This document shows positions 1 to 7,240 of a stretch of 7,271 bases of DNA, in pieces (position 1 is the first letter of the stretch; each line of letters opens with the position of its first letter). Below the pieces are notes generated by a model. That model was given only the letters and a program-made list of their open reading frames with translations, ran no database searches and was not told the origin of the DNA. This DNA is from CAYFQH01 sp964345215 (lineage in GTDB: Bacteria; Bacillota; Clostridia; Christensenellales; Aristaeellaceae), in contig CAYFQH010000074.1 of NCBI GenBank assembly GCA_964345215.1, forward strand, positions 1-7,271, read 5' to 3'. A program made the position numbers and the translations under genes.

Positions 1-839
1 CTAACTACCGCTATACCAAAACCCTGCAGGATATGATGGAGGATTGCAATATCCCGGGTATTTGCGATGTGGATACCCGGCAAATTACTCAAATGCTTCG
101 CAGAGAAGGGCACATAACAGGCCTTATTTCAGCCGAAACCTTGCCTCAGGATGAGGCGCTACACCAGTTAAGCCATTTAGTAGAACCCGATAACTTGGTA
201 GAAAAAGTCAGCTGTAAAAAGCTCTGGTACGCCCGCACCGCCAATTTCCGCTATAATGTGGTGGCCCTTGATTTGGGCATTAAAAACAGCCTGATTAAAA
301 AGTTAAACACCAAAGGCTGCAACGTAACGGTGGTACCCTATACCACTACCCCCGAGGAAATTATGGCCCTGCGCCCCGACGGCCTGCTGATCTCCGACGG
401 CCCCGGCCGGCCCCACGGCTTAACAAAGGTAATTGCTTTAGTTAAGCAGCTCCAAGGCAGCCTGCCCCTATTCGCTATTGATTTGGGCCACCAGTTGTTG
501 GCTTTGGCCAACGGCGCTACGGTAGTGTCCATGCACAGCGGCCACCATGGGGGCAACCACCCGGTTAAAAATCTTTTAACCGGTAAAATTGAGTTCACCG
601 CCCAAAGCCACCAAGAAGTGGTGGAAAAGAGCACCTTCCCCAAAAGCAGCCTTCATATTACCCATGTGAACATACTCGATCAGAGCGTTGAGGGCTTGAT
701 GGATGATGCCCGGCGTATTTTAAGCCTGCAATATCATCCAGAAAGCGCCCCCGGCCCCCAAGACAGCGGCTATTGGTTTGATCAGTTTGTTGCCTATATG
801 GATCAGTTTAAGCAGGAAAGGGGGGCTTTACATGCCTAA
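1..839 (+). CDS. carA: Carbamoyl-phosphate synthase small subunit, 5'-truncated by window edge, glutaminase site degenerate
   Basis: This is the C-terminal 278 or so residues of CarA (PyrAA); roughly the first 85-100 residues, including the usual start, lie outside the window. The frame is open from the first bases. Fragment residues 1-50 match the end of the CarA N-terminal domain (NYR, IPGICDVDTRQIT). Residues from about 80 form a class I glutamine amidotransferase domain, with SDGPGRP at 131-137, AIDLGHQ at 157-164, GHHGGNHP around 180-187, QSHQE at 201-205 and QYHPES at 243-248. In this family CarA hydrolyses glutamine and feeds ammonia to CarB. The His and Glu of the catalytic triad are present (H245, E247), but the nucleophilic Cys is Asp160 (codon 480-482) and glutamine-pocket residues are changed. 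I infer a folded subunit without normal glutaminase activity. Family identity is certain from the motifs and from adjacency to carB; the loss of activity is inference. The stop codon overlaps the carB start by 8 bp, implying coupled translation. Confidence 0.96.
   Translation, partial: NYRYTKTLQDMMEDCNIPGICDVDTRQITQMLRREGHITGLISAETLPQDEALHQLSHLVEPDNLVEKVSCKKLWYARTANFRYNVVALDLGIKNSLIKKLNTKGCNVTVVPYTTTPEEIMALRPDGLLISDGPGRPHGLTKVIALVKQLQGSLPLFAIDLGHQLLALANGATVVSMHSGHHGGNHPVKNLLTGKIEFTAQSHQEVVEKSTFPKSSLHITHVNILDQSVEGLMDDARRILSLQYHPESAPGPQDSGYWFDQFVAYMDQFKQERGALHA
814..825 (+). promoter_or_regulatory. Ribosome binding site of carB
   Basis: A purine-rich AGGAAAGGGGGG lies six bases before the ATG at 832. 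It selects that start over the in-frame ATG at 778, which would add 18 residues translated from inside carA and absent from CarB proteins. The site lies within the end of carA, fitting translational coupling. Confidence 0.75.
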
Positions 840-3800
840 GCGCGAGGAAATACAAAAAATACTGGTTATCGGCTCCGGCCCCATCGTCATCGGCCAGGCG
901 GCGGAGTTTGACTATTCCGGCACCCAGGCCTGTATGGCCTTAAAAGAACAGGGCTACACGGTAATTTTAGTCAACTCCAACCCGGCCACCATTATGACTG
1001 ATACCCATATTGCCGATAAAGTGTATATGGAGCCTCTAACCCTTGAATATTTGGCCCGGATTATCCGCAAAGAACGGCCCGATGCCCTTTTACCCACCCT
1101 TGGGGGGCAAACCGGCCTAAACCTATCCATGCAGCTGGCCAAAAAAGGGGTTTTGGAAGAGTGCCGCTGTGAAATTTTAGGCACCAATTTTGAGTCTATT
1201 CAAAAAGCAGAAAACCGGGAACTGTTTAAAGAACTTTGTTTAGCCATTGGTGAACCGGTTATCGCTTCCGACATCGCCATGGACATTGAAACAGGCCGGG
1301 CCATTGCCAGCAAAATTGGCTACCCCATTGTGCTGCGCCCTGCCTTTACCCTGGGAGGCACCGGCGGCGGCTTTGTAGATACCGAGGAAGAGTTTGATGC
1401 CTTGATGGAAAAGGCCCTTCACCTATCTCCCGTAGGCCAGGTATTGGTGGAAAAATCCATCCGGGGTTATAAAGAAATTGAATTTGAAGTCATGCGGGAC
1501 GGAAATGATACGGCCCTTGTGATCTGCTCTATGGAAAACCTGGACCCGGTAGGGGTACACACAGGGGATTCCATTGTAGTAGCCCCTTCCCAAACCTTAA
1601 CCAATAAAGAATACCACATGCTGCGGGATGCCTCCCTAAGGCTTATCCGGGCCCTTGATATTCAAGGGGGCTGTAACGTGCAGTTTGCCCTGGATCCTTT
1701 TTCTATGCAGTATTATGTGATCGAGGTAAATCCCAGGGTTTCCCGCTCTTCCGCCCTGGCTTCCAAGGCCAGCGGTTACCCCATTGCCAAGGTCAGCGCC
1801 CTGGTGGCTGTGGGCTTTTGCCTGGAAGAGATTGACATCGGCAAGCTCCCCGCCTGTTTTGAACCATCTTTGGACTATGTAGTAACCAAAATTGCCCGAT
1901 TTCCCTTTGACAAGTTCGACAAGGCTTCCCGCAAATTATCTACCCAAATGAAGGCCACCGGGGAAGTGATGGCCATTGGCCGCACCATGGAAGAGAGCCT
2001 TTTAAAAGCCATCCGTTCACTGGAGGCAGGGGTAAGCCATGTGTGGCTTAAAAAGTTTGACTCTTATACCACGGATGATCTGCTAACCTTTATTCAAACC
2101 CCCACGGATGAACGGATTTACGCCATTGGTGAGCTTTTGCGCCGAGGGGTCCCCTCCATCGTGATTTGCGACATCACTAAAATCGATGCTTTTTTCATCA
2201 CTAAAATCAGCCACATTGTGGCCTTTGAAAAAGTCCTGGCCCAAAATCCCAGCAACCTTGAAACCCTACGCCAAGCCAAACGCATGGGCATATCCGACGG
2301 CTATATTGGCAAACATTGGGGCATGACCGAGGCCCAGGTCTACGCCCTGCGTAAAAAAGAGGGCATTTTACCTGTTTTTAAAAGCATTGATACCTGCGCC
2401 GGTGAATTTGTGCGGGATGTGCCTTATTATTATTCCACCTACGAAGATGAAAATGAATCCCTTCTCACTAAAAAGCCTTCGGTCATTGTTTTGGGAGCAG
2501 GCCCCATCCGCATTGGCCAAGGGGTAGAGTTTGACTATTCTACCGTTCATGCCATTTGGGCCATTCAGGAGGCAGGATACGAGGCCATTATCATCAATAA
2601 CAACCCGGAAACCGTATCTACCGACTATACCATTAGCAATAAGCTGTACTTTGAGCCCTTGACCATTGAAGATGTGATGAACATTATTGATTTTGAAAAA
2701 CCCCACGGGGTGATTGTAACCCTGGGAGGACAAACAGCCATTAACTTGGCCCAGCAGCTGGATGCTTTAAAAGTGCCCATTATTGGCACCGGGGTTGAGG
2801 CCATTGAGCGGGCAGAAAATCGGGATGCTTTTGAAAAAACCTTATCTTCCCTTCATATTGCCCAGCCTAAGGGCCAGGCGGTTACCAACATCAAAGACGG
2901 TTTAGCCGTGGCCAATGACATTGGCTACCCGGTTTTGGTGCGCCCCTCCTACGTATTGGGGGGCCGGGCCATGCAAATTGTTCATAACGACGGCTCCCTG
3001 CGCCACTATTTAGAAAACGCCGTAATGATTGATGAGGATCAGCCGGTGCTGGTAGACCGGTATATTTCCGGTAAAGAGCTGGAAGTGGATGCGGTTTGCG
3101 ACGGAGTAGATGTGTTTATCCCCGGTATTATGCAGCATGTTGAAAAAACCGGGGTTCACTCGGGAGATTCCATCAGCGTCTATCCCCCCTACTCCATTAG
3201 CAGCAAGGTGGAAGAGCAGATTATCGACTATACCATCCGCTTAGGCCTGGGCATTGGCATCAAAGGGCCTTACAACATTCAATTTATTGTAGACAATAAC
3301 CAAAAGGTGTACGTGATTGAAGTAAATCCCCGCTCTTCCAGAACCGTGCCCTTTATCTCCAAAGTAACAGGGGTGCCCCTGGCCAAACTGGCCACCAAGG
3401 TAGCCCTTGGCCACAGTCTGGCCGATCAGGGCTATGGCACTGGGGTTGCACCCAAGAAAAAGCGCACCTACGTAAAGGCCCCGGTCTTCTCCTTTAGCAA
3501 AATACGGGGGGTCGACACCTACCTTTCTCCCGAAATGAAGTCTACTGGGGAGGCCATTGGCTACGATGACACTTTAAACCGGGCCCTGTACAAGGCCCTG
3601 CAAGCTTCGGGCATGCGCATCGTTAACTACGGTACGGTTTTAGCCACCATTGCCGATGAGGACAAGCAAAGAGCCTTGCCCCTGATTCGCCGCTTTTACA
3701 ACCTGGGTTTTAATATCGAGGCTACTGCCGGCACCGCCAAATTTTTAAAAGAAAACGGCATTCGAACCCGGGCCCGTAAAAAGCTTTCAGAAAACAGCCA

Positions 3801-4017
3801 TGAAATCAGCGATTCACTGCGAAGCGGCTATGTAGCCTATGTGCTTAACACCATTAGCGAAGCGGGGGAAGACACCCACCGGGCCGACGGCTTCCAAATC
3901 CGGCGCCTGGCAGTAGAAAACAACGTGGCTGCTTTCACCTCCCTGGACACGGTAGCGGTGCTGCTGGATGTATTGGAAGAGATTACCATTACCATCTCTA
4001 CCATTGACCAGGAATAA
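832..4017 (+). CDS. carB: Carbamoyl-phosphate synthase large subunit
   Basis: The large subunit makes carbamoyl phosphate from bicarbonate, ammonia and two ATP in the cytoplasm. At 1061 aa it is close to the roughly 1070 aa usual for the family. Two homologous synthetase halves are visible. The first (about 1-400) has SGPIVIGQAAEFDYSG at 15-30, RPAFTLGGTGGG at 169-180, GVHTGDS at 241-247 and EVNPRVSRSS at 298-307. The second (about 548-935) has GAGPIRIGQGVEFDYS at 555-570, RPSYVLGGRAM at 704-714, GVHSGDS at 774-780 and EVNPRSSRT at 830-838. An oligomerisation region (about 401-547, with DTCAGEF at 520-526) lies between them. A C-terminal MGS-like allosteric domain (about 936-1061) includes NIEATAGTAKFL, the nucleotide-binding loop where UMP or PRPP acts in relatives. 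All conserved ATP-grasp motifs I can recognise are intact, in contrast to the degenerate glutaminase site of the neighbouring CarA. It starts at the ATG with a good ribosome site, overlapping carA by 8 bp. Confidence 0.98.
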   Translation: MPKREEIQKILVIGSGPIVIGQAAEFDYSGTQACMALKEQGYTVILVNSNPATIMTDTHIADKVYMEPLTLEYLARIIRKERPDALLPTLGGQTGLNLSMQLAKKGVLEECRCEILGTNFESIQKAENRELFKELCLAIGEPVIASDIAMDIETGRAIASKIGYPIVLRPAFTLGGTGGGFVDTEEEFDALMEKALHLSPVGQVLVEKSIRGYKEIEFEVMRDGNDTALVICSMENLDPVGVHTGDSIVVAPSQTLTNKEYHMLRDASLRLIRALDIQGGCNVQFALDPFSMQYYVIEVNPRVSRSSALASKASGYPIAKVSALVAVGFCLEEIDIGKLPACFEPSLDYVVTKIARFPFDKFDKASRKLSTQMKATGEVMAIGRTMEESLLKAIRSLEAGVSHVWLKKFDSYTTDDLLTFIQTPTDERIYAIGELLRRGVPSIVICDITKIDAFFITKISHIVAFEKVLAQNPSNLETLRQAKRMGISDGYIGKHWGMTEAQVYALRKKEGILPVFKSIDTCAGEFVRDVPYYYSTYEDENESLLTKKPSVIVLGAGPIRIGQGVEFDYSTVHAIWAIQEAGYEAIIINNNPETVSTDYTISNKLYFEPLTIEDVMNIIDFEKPHGVIVTLGGQTAINLAQQLDALKVPIIGTGVEAIERAENRDAFEKTLSSLHIAQPKGQAVTNIKDGLAVANDIGYPVLVRPSYVLGGRAMQIVHNDGSLRHYLENAVMIDEDQPVLVDRYISGKELEVDAVCDGVDVFIPGIMQHVEKTGVHSGDSISVYPPYSISSKVEEQIIDYTIRLGLGIGIKGPYNIQFIVDNNQKVYVIEVNPRSSRTVPFISKVTGVPLAKLATKVALGHSLADQGYGTGVAPKKKRTYVKAPVFSFSKIRGVDTYLSPEMKSTGEAIGYDDTLNRALYKALQASGMRIVNYGTVLATIADEDKQRALPLIRRFYNLGFNIEATAGTAKFLKENGIRTRARKKLSENSHEISDSLRSGYVAYVLNTISEAGEDTHRADGFQIRRLAVENNVAAFTSLDTVAVLLDVLEEITITISTIDQE

Positions 4018-4104
4018 TGTTTTTTTTCCCCCAGGATATGGTTGTTTATTTATTAACATGATAAAATGGAACTGTGGCAATACCCCACAAAAGGAGGAAG
4101 GATT
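4018..4104 (+). other. carB-pyrK intergenic spacer with T8C5 run
   Basis: This 87-nt gap is the longest between genes in an otherwise tightly packed operon. It begins almost at once with eight T then five C (4020-4032). A weak, AT-rich 5-bp stem (4002-4006 with 4015-4019, including one G-T wobble) sits directly before the T run and overlaps the carB stop codon. This resembles an intrinsic terminator in layout, but the stem looks too weak to stop transcription efficiently. No convincing sigma-A promoter with correct spacing was found. The rest carries the pyrK ribosome site. Confidence 0.4.
4090..4097 (+). promoter_or_regulatory. Ribosome binding site of pyrK
   Basis: AAAGGAGG lies seven bases before the ATG at 4105, a near-perfect anti-Shine-Dalgarno match. 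It favours this start over the in-frame ATG at 4066, which would add 13 unconserved residues and place the ribosome site inside the gene. Confidence 0.85.
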
Positions 4105-4842
4105 ATGGCAAACCGAAGTGTTTTTTCTATTGTAGACAATGAACCCATTGCCAAGAATGTATATCGAATGCGCCTCTTGGGCGACACATCGGAAATTTGG
4201 GCTCCGGGTCAATTTGTAAACATTCAAATAGACGGCTGCTTCCTGCGGCGCCCCATCAGCATTTGCTCCTATAAAGAAGGGCAAATTACCTTGATTTATA
4301 AAGCCATTGGTGAAGGAACCCAAAAAATGGCTGCCATGGCAGCCAACGACAGCCTGGATTTATTGGTAGGCCTTGGCAATGGTTTTGATACCGACCCCGC
4401 CCAGGGGAAAAAAGTAGCCATTATTGGCGGCGGTGTAGGAACGCCTCCCTTGTACGGCCTGACCAAAGCCCTGGTAGAAGAAGGCGTAACCGACATTACC
4501 TGTGTTTTGGGCTTTAGAAGCGCCCAAGACGTATTTTATACCCAAAAATTTGAAGATTTAGGCGCTAAAGTATTTGTGGCCACCGAAGACGGCAGCCTTG
4601 GCACCAAGGGTTTTGTAACCACTATTTTACAGAATTTAGATTACGACTATTACTTTACCTGCGGCCCCATGCCTATGCTAAAGGCTGTACACGGCCTGGG
4701 TAAAGAAGGTCAGCTCTCCTTTGAAGAACGGATGGGCTGCGGCTTTGGGGCCTGTATGGGCTGTACCTGCCAAACCATTACCGGGGGCAAGCGCATTTGT
4801 GTTGAAGGCCCTGTTTTAAACAGCGAGGAGGTGCTTTTATGA
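4105..4842 (+). CDS. pyrK: Dihydroorotate dehydrogenase B, electron transfer (FAD/[2Fe-2S]) subunit
   Basis: PyrK partners PyrD in the heterotetrameric class 1B enzyme, passing electrons from PyrD's FMN through a [2Fe-2S] cluster and FAD to NAD+. The 245-aa protein shows the ferredoxin-reductase-type layout. The FAD-binding RRPIS is at 48-52 and YKAIGEGT at 65-72. The nucleotide-binding glycine loop GGGVGTPPL is at 108-116, EDGSLGTKG at 161-169 and CGPMPML at 186-192. The C-terminal cluster motif CGFGACMGC has its fourth Cys downstream in ICVEGP, so the likely ligands are C212, C217, C220 and C232. C222 is additional and probably not a ligand. The length is close to the usual 250-260 aa. Its stop overlaps the pyrD start (ATGA), consistent with stoichiometric coupled synthesis of the two subunits. 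Confidence 0.96.
   Translation: MANRSVFSIVDNEPIAKNVYRMRLLGDTSEIWAPGQFVNIQIDGCFLRRPISICSYKEGQITLIYKAIGEGTQKMAAMAANDSLDLLVGLGNGFDTDPAQGKKVAIIGGGVGTPPLYGLTKALVEEGVTDITCVLGFRSAQDVFYTQKFEDLGAKVFVATEDGSLGTKGFVTTILQNLDYDYYFTCGPMPMLKAVHGLGKEGQLSFEERMGCGFGACMGCTCQTITGGKRICVEGPVLNSEEVLL
4825..4832 (+). promoter_or_regulatory. Ribosome binding site of pyrD
   Basis: GAGGAGGT inside the end of pyrK lies six bases before the pyrD ATG at 4839 and supports that start at the ATGA overlap. Confidence 0.75.
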
Positions 4843-5753
4843 AGGATGTAAGGGTAAACCTTGGGGATATAAGCCTTATTAACCCCATTATGACCGCCAG
4901 CGGTGCATGCGGTTTTGGCTACGAACTGTCTCAGTTTTTTCCCCTTAAAAAGCTGGGCGCCATTGCCATTAAAGGCACCACCCTGGAGCCCCGCAAGGGC
5001 AACCCCACTCCCCGCATCGCCGAAGCCAAGTGCGGCATGCTCAACTCCGTGGGCCTTCAAAACCCAGGGGTTAAGGCCGTAGTAACAGAGGAAATTCCAA
5101 AACTGCGCAATTTTTACAAAGGTCCCATTGTGGCTAATATTTCCGGCTTCTCTTTGGACGAATACATTAAAACTGCCACTTTCTTTGACCAAAACAGCGA
5201 TGTGGCCATTTTGGAAATCAATATTTCCTGCCCCAATGTAAAAGATGGAGGCATGGCCTTTGGAGTAAGCGCCCAGGATGCGGCCACGGTATGTAAAGCC
5301 GTTAAACAAGCATGCCAAAAGCCCGTATATATGAAGCTAAGCCCCAACGTAACGGACATTGTATCCATTGCCAAGGCCTGCGAAAATTCCGGGGCTGATG
5401 GCCTTACCCTTATTAACACCTTAAAGGCCATGGCCATTCACCCGCGAACCGGGCGGCCCATTATGGCCAATATTTCCGGTGGCTTGTCGGGGCCGGCCAT
5501 TTTCCCCATTGCCCTTAGCATGGTGTACGAGGTATACAAAAATGTGTCTATTCCCATTATCGGCGTTGGAGGCATTACAAGCGTTGATGATGTGCTTTCA
5601 ATGCTATCTGCCGGGGCCAGCGCCGTTCAAATCGGGGCCCAAACCTTAATCAACCCTTATGCCTGCGAGGAGCTGGTAGACGGCCTTGAGGCGAAAATGG
5701 AAGAATATGACATTCACTCACTACAGCAAATCATTGGGAGGGCTCATCGATGA
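4839..5753 (+). CDS. pyrD: Dihydroorotate dehydrogenase, class 1B catalytic subunit
   Basis: This FMN-containing cytoplasmic TIM-barrel enzyme oxidises dihydroorotate to orotate, with electrons leaving through PyrK to NAD+. The protein is 304 aa, normal for class 1B. Visible landmarks are ASGACGFG at 20-27, the FMN-contacting K45 in AIKGTT, GNPTPR at 54-59, LNSVGLQNPG at 68-77, and NISCPNVK at 128-135 with the active-site base Cys131. The Cys base, rather than Ser, marks a class 1 enzyme. KLSPN at 166-170, INT at 192-194, GGLSGP at 214-219 and the phosphate-binding GVGGI at 242-246 complete the site. No membrane-anchoring N-terminal extension is present, which excludes class 2 (quinone-linked). 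The adjacent, overlapping pyrK gene confirms subtype 1B. All key residues are present. Confidence 0.97.
   Translation: MKDVRVNLGDISLINPIMTASGACGFGYELSQFFPLKKLGAIAIKGTTLEPRKGNPTPRIAEAKCGMLNSVGLQNPGVKAVVTEEIPKLRNFYKGPIVANISGFSLDEYIKTATFFDQNSDVAILEINISCPNVKDGGMAFGVSAQDAATVCKAVKQACQKPVYMKLSPNVTDIVSIAKACENSGADGLTLINTLKAMAIHPRTGRPIMANISGGLSGPAIFPIALSMVYEVYKNVSIPIIGVGGITSVDDVLSMLSAGASAVQIGAQTLINPYACEELVDGLEAKMEEYDIHSLQQIIGRAHR
5736..5742 (+). promoter_or_regulatory. Ribosome binding site of pyrF
   Basis: GGGAGGG near the end of pyrD is seven bases before the pyrF ATG at 5750 and supports the start at the 4-bp overlap. Confidence 0.7.
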
Positions 5754-6457
5754 GAGATGTGATTATTGCCTGTGACTTTGCAAACGAGAAGGAAACCTTT
5801 GCCTTTTTAGATCAGTTTAGCGCCCTTGCAAAAAAGCCTTATTTAAAAATCGGCATGGAATTGTTTTACGGCGAGGGGCCTGGTATTGTTCAAAAAATTA
5901 AAGCCCGCAGCCATCCTATTTTTTTAGACCTAAAACTCCACGATATTCCCAACACCGTTAAAAAAGCCATGAAAAACCTGGCCCTTTTAGGGGTGGATAT
6001 GACCAACCTTCATGCCGCCGGCACCATCGCTATGATGGAAGCCGCTAAAGAAGGCCTGTATGCCGGCAGCGCCCCTGGCAAAGAGGTGGCCTTAATTGCC
6101 GTTACCCAGCTGACCAGCACCAGCGAAAAAACCATGCAAGAAGAGCTTTTGATTAACGCCACCATGGAACAAACGGTGGCTACCTATGCCATGAACGCAA
6201 AAAAGGCCGGGCTAAACGGCGTGGTTTGCTCCCCCTTAGAGGCCCAGCTGGTTAAAGAAACCTGCGGCAGGGATTTTTTAACCGTTACCCCTGGCATCCG
6301 CTATCCCAGCGGCAGCCAAGATGACCAGCAGCGGGTTACCAGCCCCAGCAAAGCCAGAGAAATCGGTACCGATTTTATAGTGGTAGGCCGGCCTATTACG
6401 GCCGCCCAAGACCCGGTGGCCGCGTATAACCAAGTATGCCTTGATTTTTTGGGCTAA
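5750..6457 (+). CDS. pyrF: Orotidine 5'-phosphate decarboxylase
   Basis: OMP decarboxylase catalyses the last step, OMP to UMP. The 235-aa protein matches the short Bacillus/E. coli type of the family rather than the longer type of about 270 aa. The catalytic Lys-Asp network is present: D9 in ACDF, K33 in LKIGME, and DLKLHD at 60-65, which holds D60, K62 and D65. HAAG at 88-91, TPGIR at 180-184 and the phosphate-gripping VGRPIT at 212-217 (R214) follow in the expected order. Its start overlaps the pyrD stop as ATGA, so translation is probably coupled. A 48-nt gap then leads to pyrE. Nothing is missing or unusual in the sequence. Confidence 0.97.
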   Translation: MRDVIIACDFANEKETFAFLDQFSALAKKPYLKIGMELFYGEGPGIVQKIKARSHPIFLDLKLHDIPNTVKKAMKNLALLGVDMTNLHAAGTIAMMEAAKEGLYAGSAPGKEVALIAVTQLTSTSEKTMQEELLINATMEQTVATYAMNAKKAGLNGVVCSPLEAQLVKETCGRDFLTVTPGIRYPSGSQDDQQRVTSPSKAREIGTDFIVVGRPITAAQDPVAAYNQVCLDFLG

Positions 6458-6490
6458 TCTTCCTTGCCCCTTACCATTATAAATAAGCTT

Positions 6491-6497
6491 AAAGGAG
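6491..6497 (+). promoter_or_regulatory. Ribosome binding site of pyrE
   Basis: AAAGGAG lies eight bases before the ATG at 6506. It fixes that start over the upstream in-frame TTG at 6464, which would add 14 residues and place the ribosome site inside the gene. Confidence 0.8.
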
Positions 6498-6505
6498 CGT
6501 TTTTC

Positions 6506-7138
6506 ATGAAAAGAGACATCGCCAAAACCCTGCTTTCCATTCAAGCCGTATTTTTGCGCCCGGAAGAACCCTTTACCTGGGCCAGCGGCATCAAATCCCC
6601 TATTTACTGCGATAATCGGTTGATTCTTTCCTACCCCGATGCCCGCCGACAGGTAGAACAAGGGCTGGCCCAGCTGATTAGGGAAAACTACCCCGATTGC
6701 CAAATTTTGGCGGGCACCGCCACTGCGGGCATTGCCCATGCCGCCCTGGTAGCCGATATTTTGAACCTGCCCATGGCCTATGTACGGGGCAGCGCCAAAG
6801 ACCACGGCCGGCAAAACCAAATTGAAGGTAAAATTGACCCGGGTCAAAAAGTGGTGGTGGTAGAGGATTTAATTTCCACCGGGGGCTCTGTAATTGATGT
6901 GGTCAATACCCTGCGGGAAAACGGCGCCATTGTTTTGGGTATTGTATCCATCTTCACCTACGGCATGGAAAAAGGCCTTGAGCGTTTGGCTAAGGCCGAT
7001 GTGAAAAACGTATCCTTAACGGATTATCACACTTTGTGCGAAGTGGCCGCCGAGGAAGGCTACATTAAAGCCGAAGACTTGGCCCGGCTCGCAGTATTCC
7101 AAAAAAATCCTTCCAGCGATGCCTGGATGCACATGTAG
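6506..7138 (+). CDS. pyrE: Orotate phosphoribosyltransferase
   Basis: This enzyme joins orotate and PRPP to give OMP, the substrate of PyrF encoded just upstream. The 210-aa protein is of normal length for the Bacillus-type enzyme. It has FTWASGIKSPIYCDNR at 23-38 (substrate loop), GTATAGIAHA at 70-79, and the flexible catalytic loop VRGSAKDHGRQNQIEG at 93-108 with R94, K98 and H100. The PRPP-binding signature VVVVEDLISTGGS is at 116-128, with its acidic pair E120-D121. The reading frame ends in TAG at 7136-7138. It is the last gene visible, as in other Firmicutes pyr operons. Confidence 0.97.
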   Translation: MKRDIAKTLLSIQAVFLRPEEPFTWASGIKSPIYCDNRLILSYPDARRQVEQGLAQLIRENYPDCQILAGTATAGIAHAALVADILNLPMAYVRGSAKDHGRQNQIEGKIDPGQKVVVVEDLISTGGSVIDVVNTLRENGAIVLGIVSIFTYGMEKGLERLAKADVKNVSLTDYHTLCEVAAEEGYIKAEDLARLAVFQKNPSSDAWMHM

Positions 7139-7145
7139 TAAAAAG

Positions 7146-7169
7146 GCCATTGGTATGAAAGCCAATGGC
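7146..7169. terminator. Inverted repeat just after pyrE, possible terminator
   Basis: A perfect 8-bp inverted repeat (GCCATTGG at 7146-7153, CCAATGGC at 7162-7169) encloses an 8-nt loop. It starts only seven bases after the pyrE stop. On the + strand it lacks a following T run. On the - strand it is followed by CTTTTTA, so it looks more like an intrinsic terminator for a convergent gene beyond the window, or an RNA-stabilising hairpin for the pyr transcript. Confidence 0.4.
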
Positions 7170-7209
7170 TCAGACTGTCAAAAAACCCCAAACAAAAAGC
7201 GTGGGATGC

Positions 7210-7233
7210 ATGAAGACGGCAAGACGCCTTCAT
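7210..7233. repeat. Imperfect inverted repeat downstream of pyrE
   Basis: ATGAAG (7210-7215) pairs with CTTCAT (7228-7233). Two further C-G pairs lie inside after one mismatch, leaving a 6-nt loop. It is a modest hairpin of unknown role, sitting between two stronger ones in the non-coding tail. Confidence 0.35.
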
Positions 7234-7240
7234 ATAAAAT

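Noticed and set aside
338..643. Open frame on the - strand inside carA
   Set aside because: It lies antisense within a well-conserved amidotransferase domain, has no recognisable motif or ribosome site, and is explained by codon bias of the + strand gene. The same applies to the - strand open frames within carB, pyrK, pyrD and pyrE.
1..839. carA as a pseudogene
   Set aside because: There is no frameshift or premature stop, the fold motifs are retained, the coupling to carB is intact, and the changes cluster in the glutamine site rather than being scattered.
4042..4067. TTGTTT followed by GATAAAAT as an internal promoter for pyrK
   Set aside because: The spacing between the boxes is only 12-14 bp, too short for a sigma-A promoter, and the spacer is AT-rich enough to give such matches by chance.
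6464..6483. TTGCCC and TATAAA before pyrE as a promoter
   Set aside because: The boxes are only 8 bp apart, and at a 17-bp spacing from TATAAA the -35 position reads TAATCT, a poor match.
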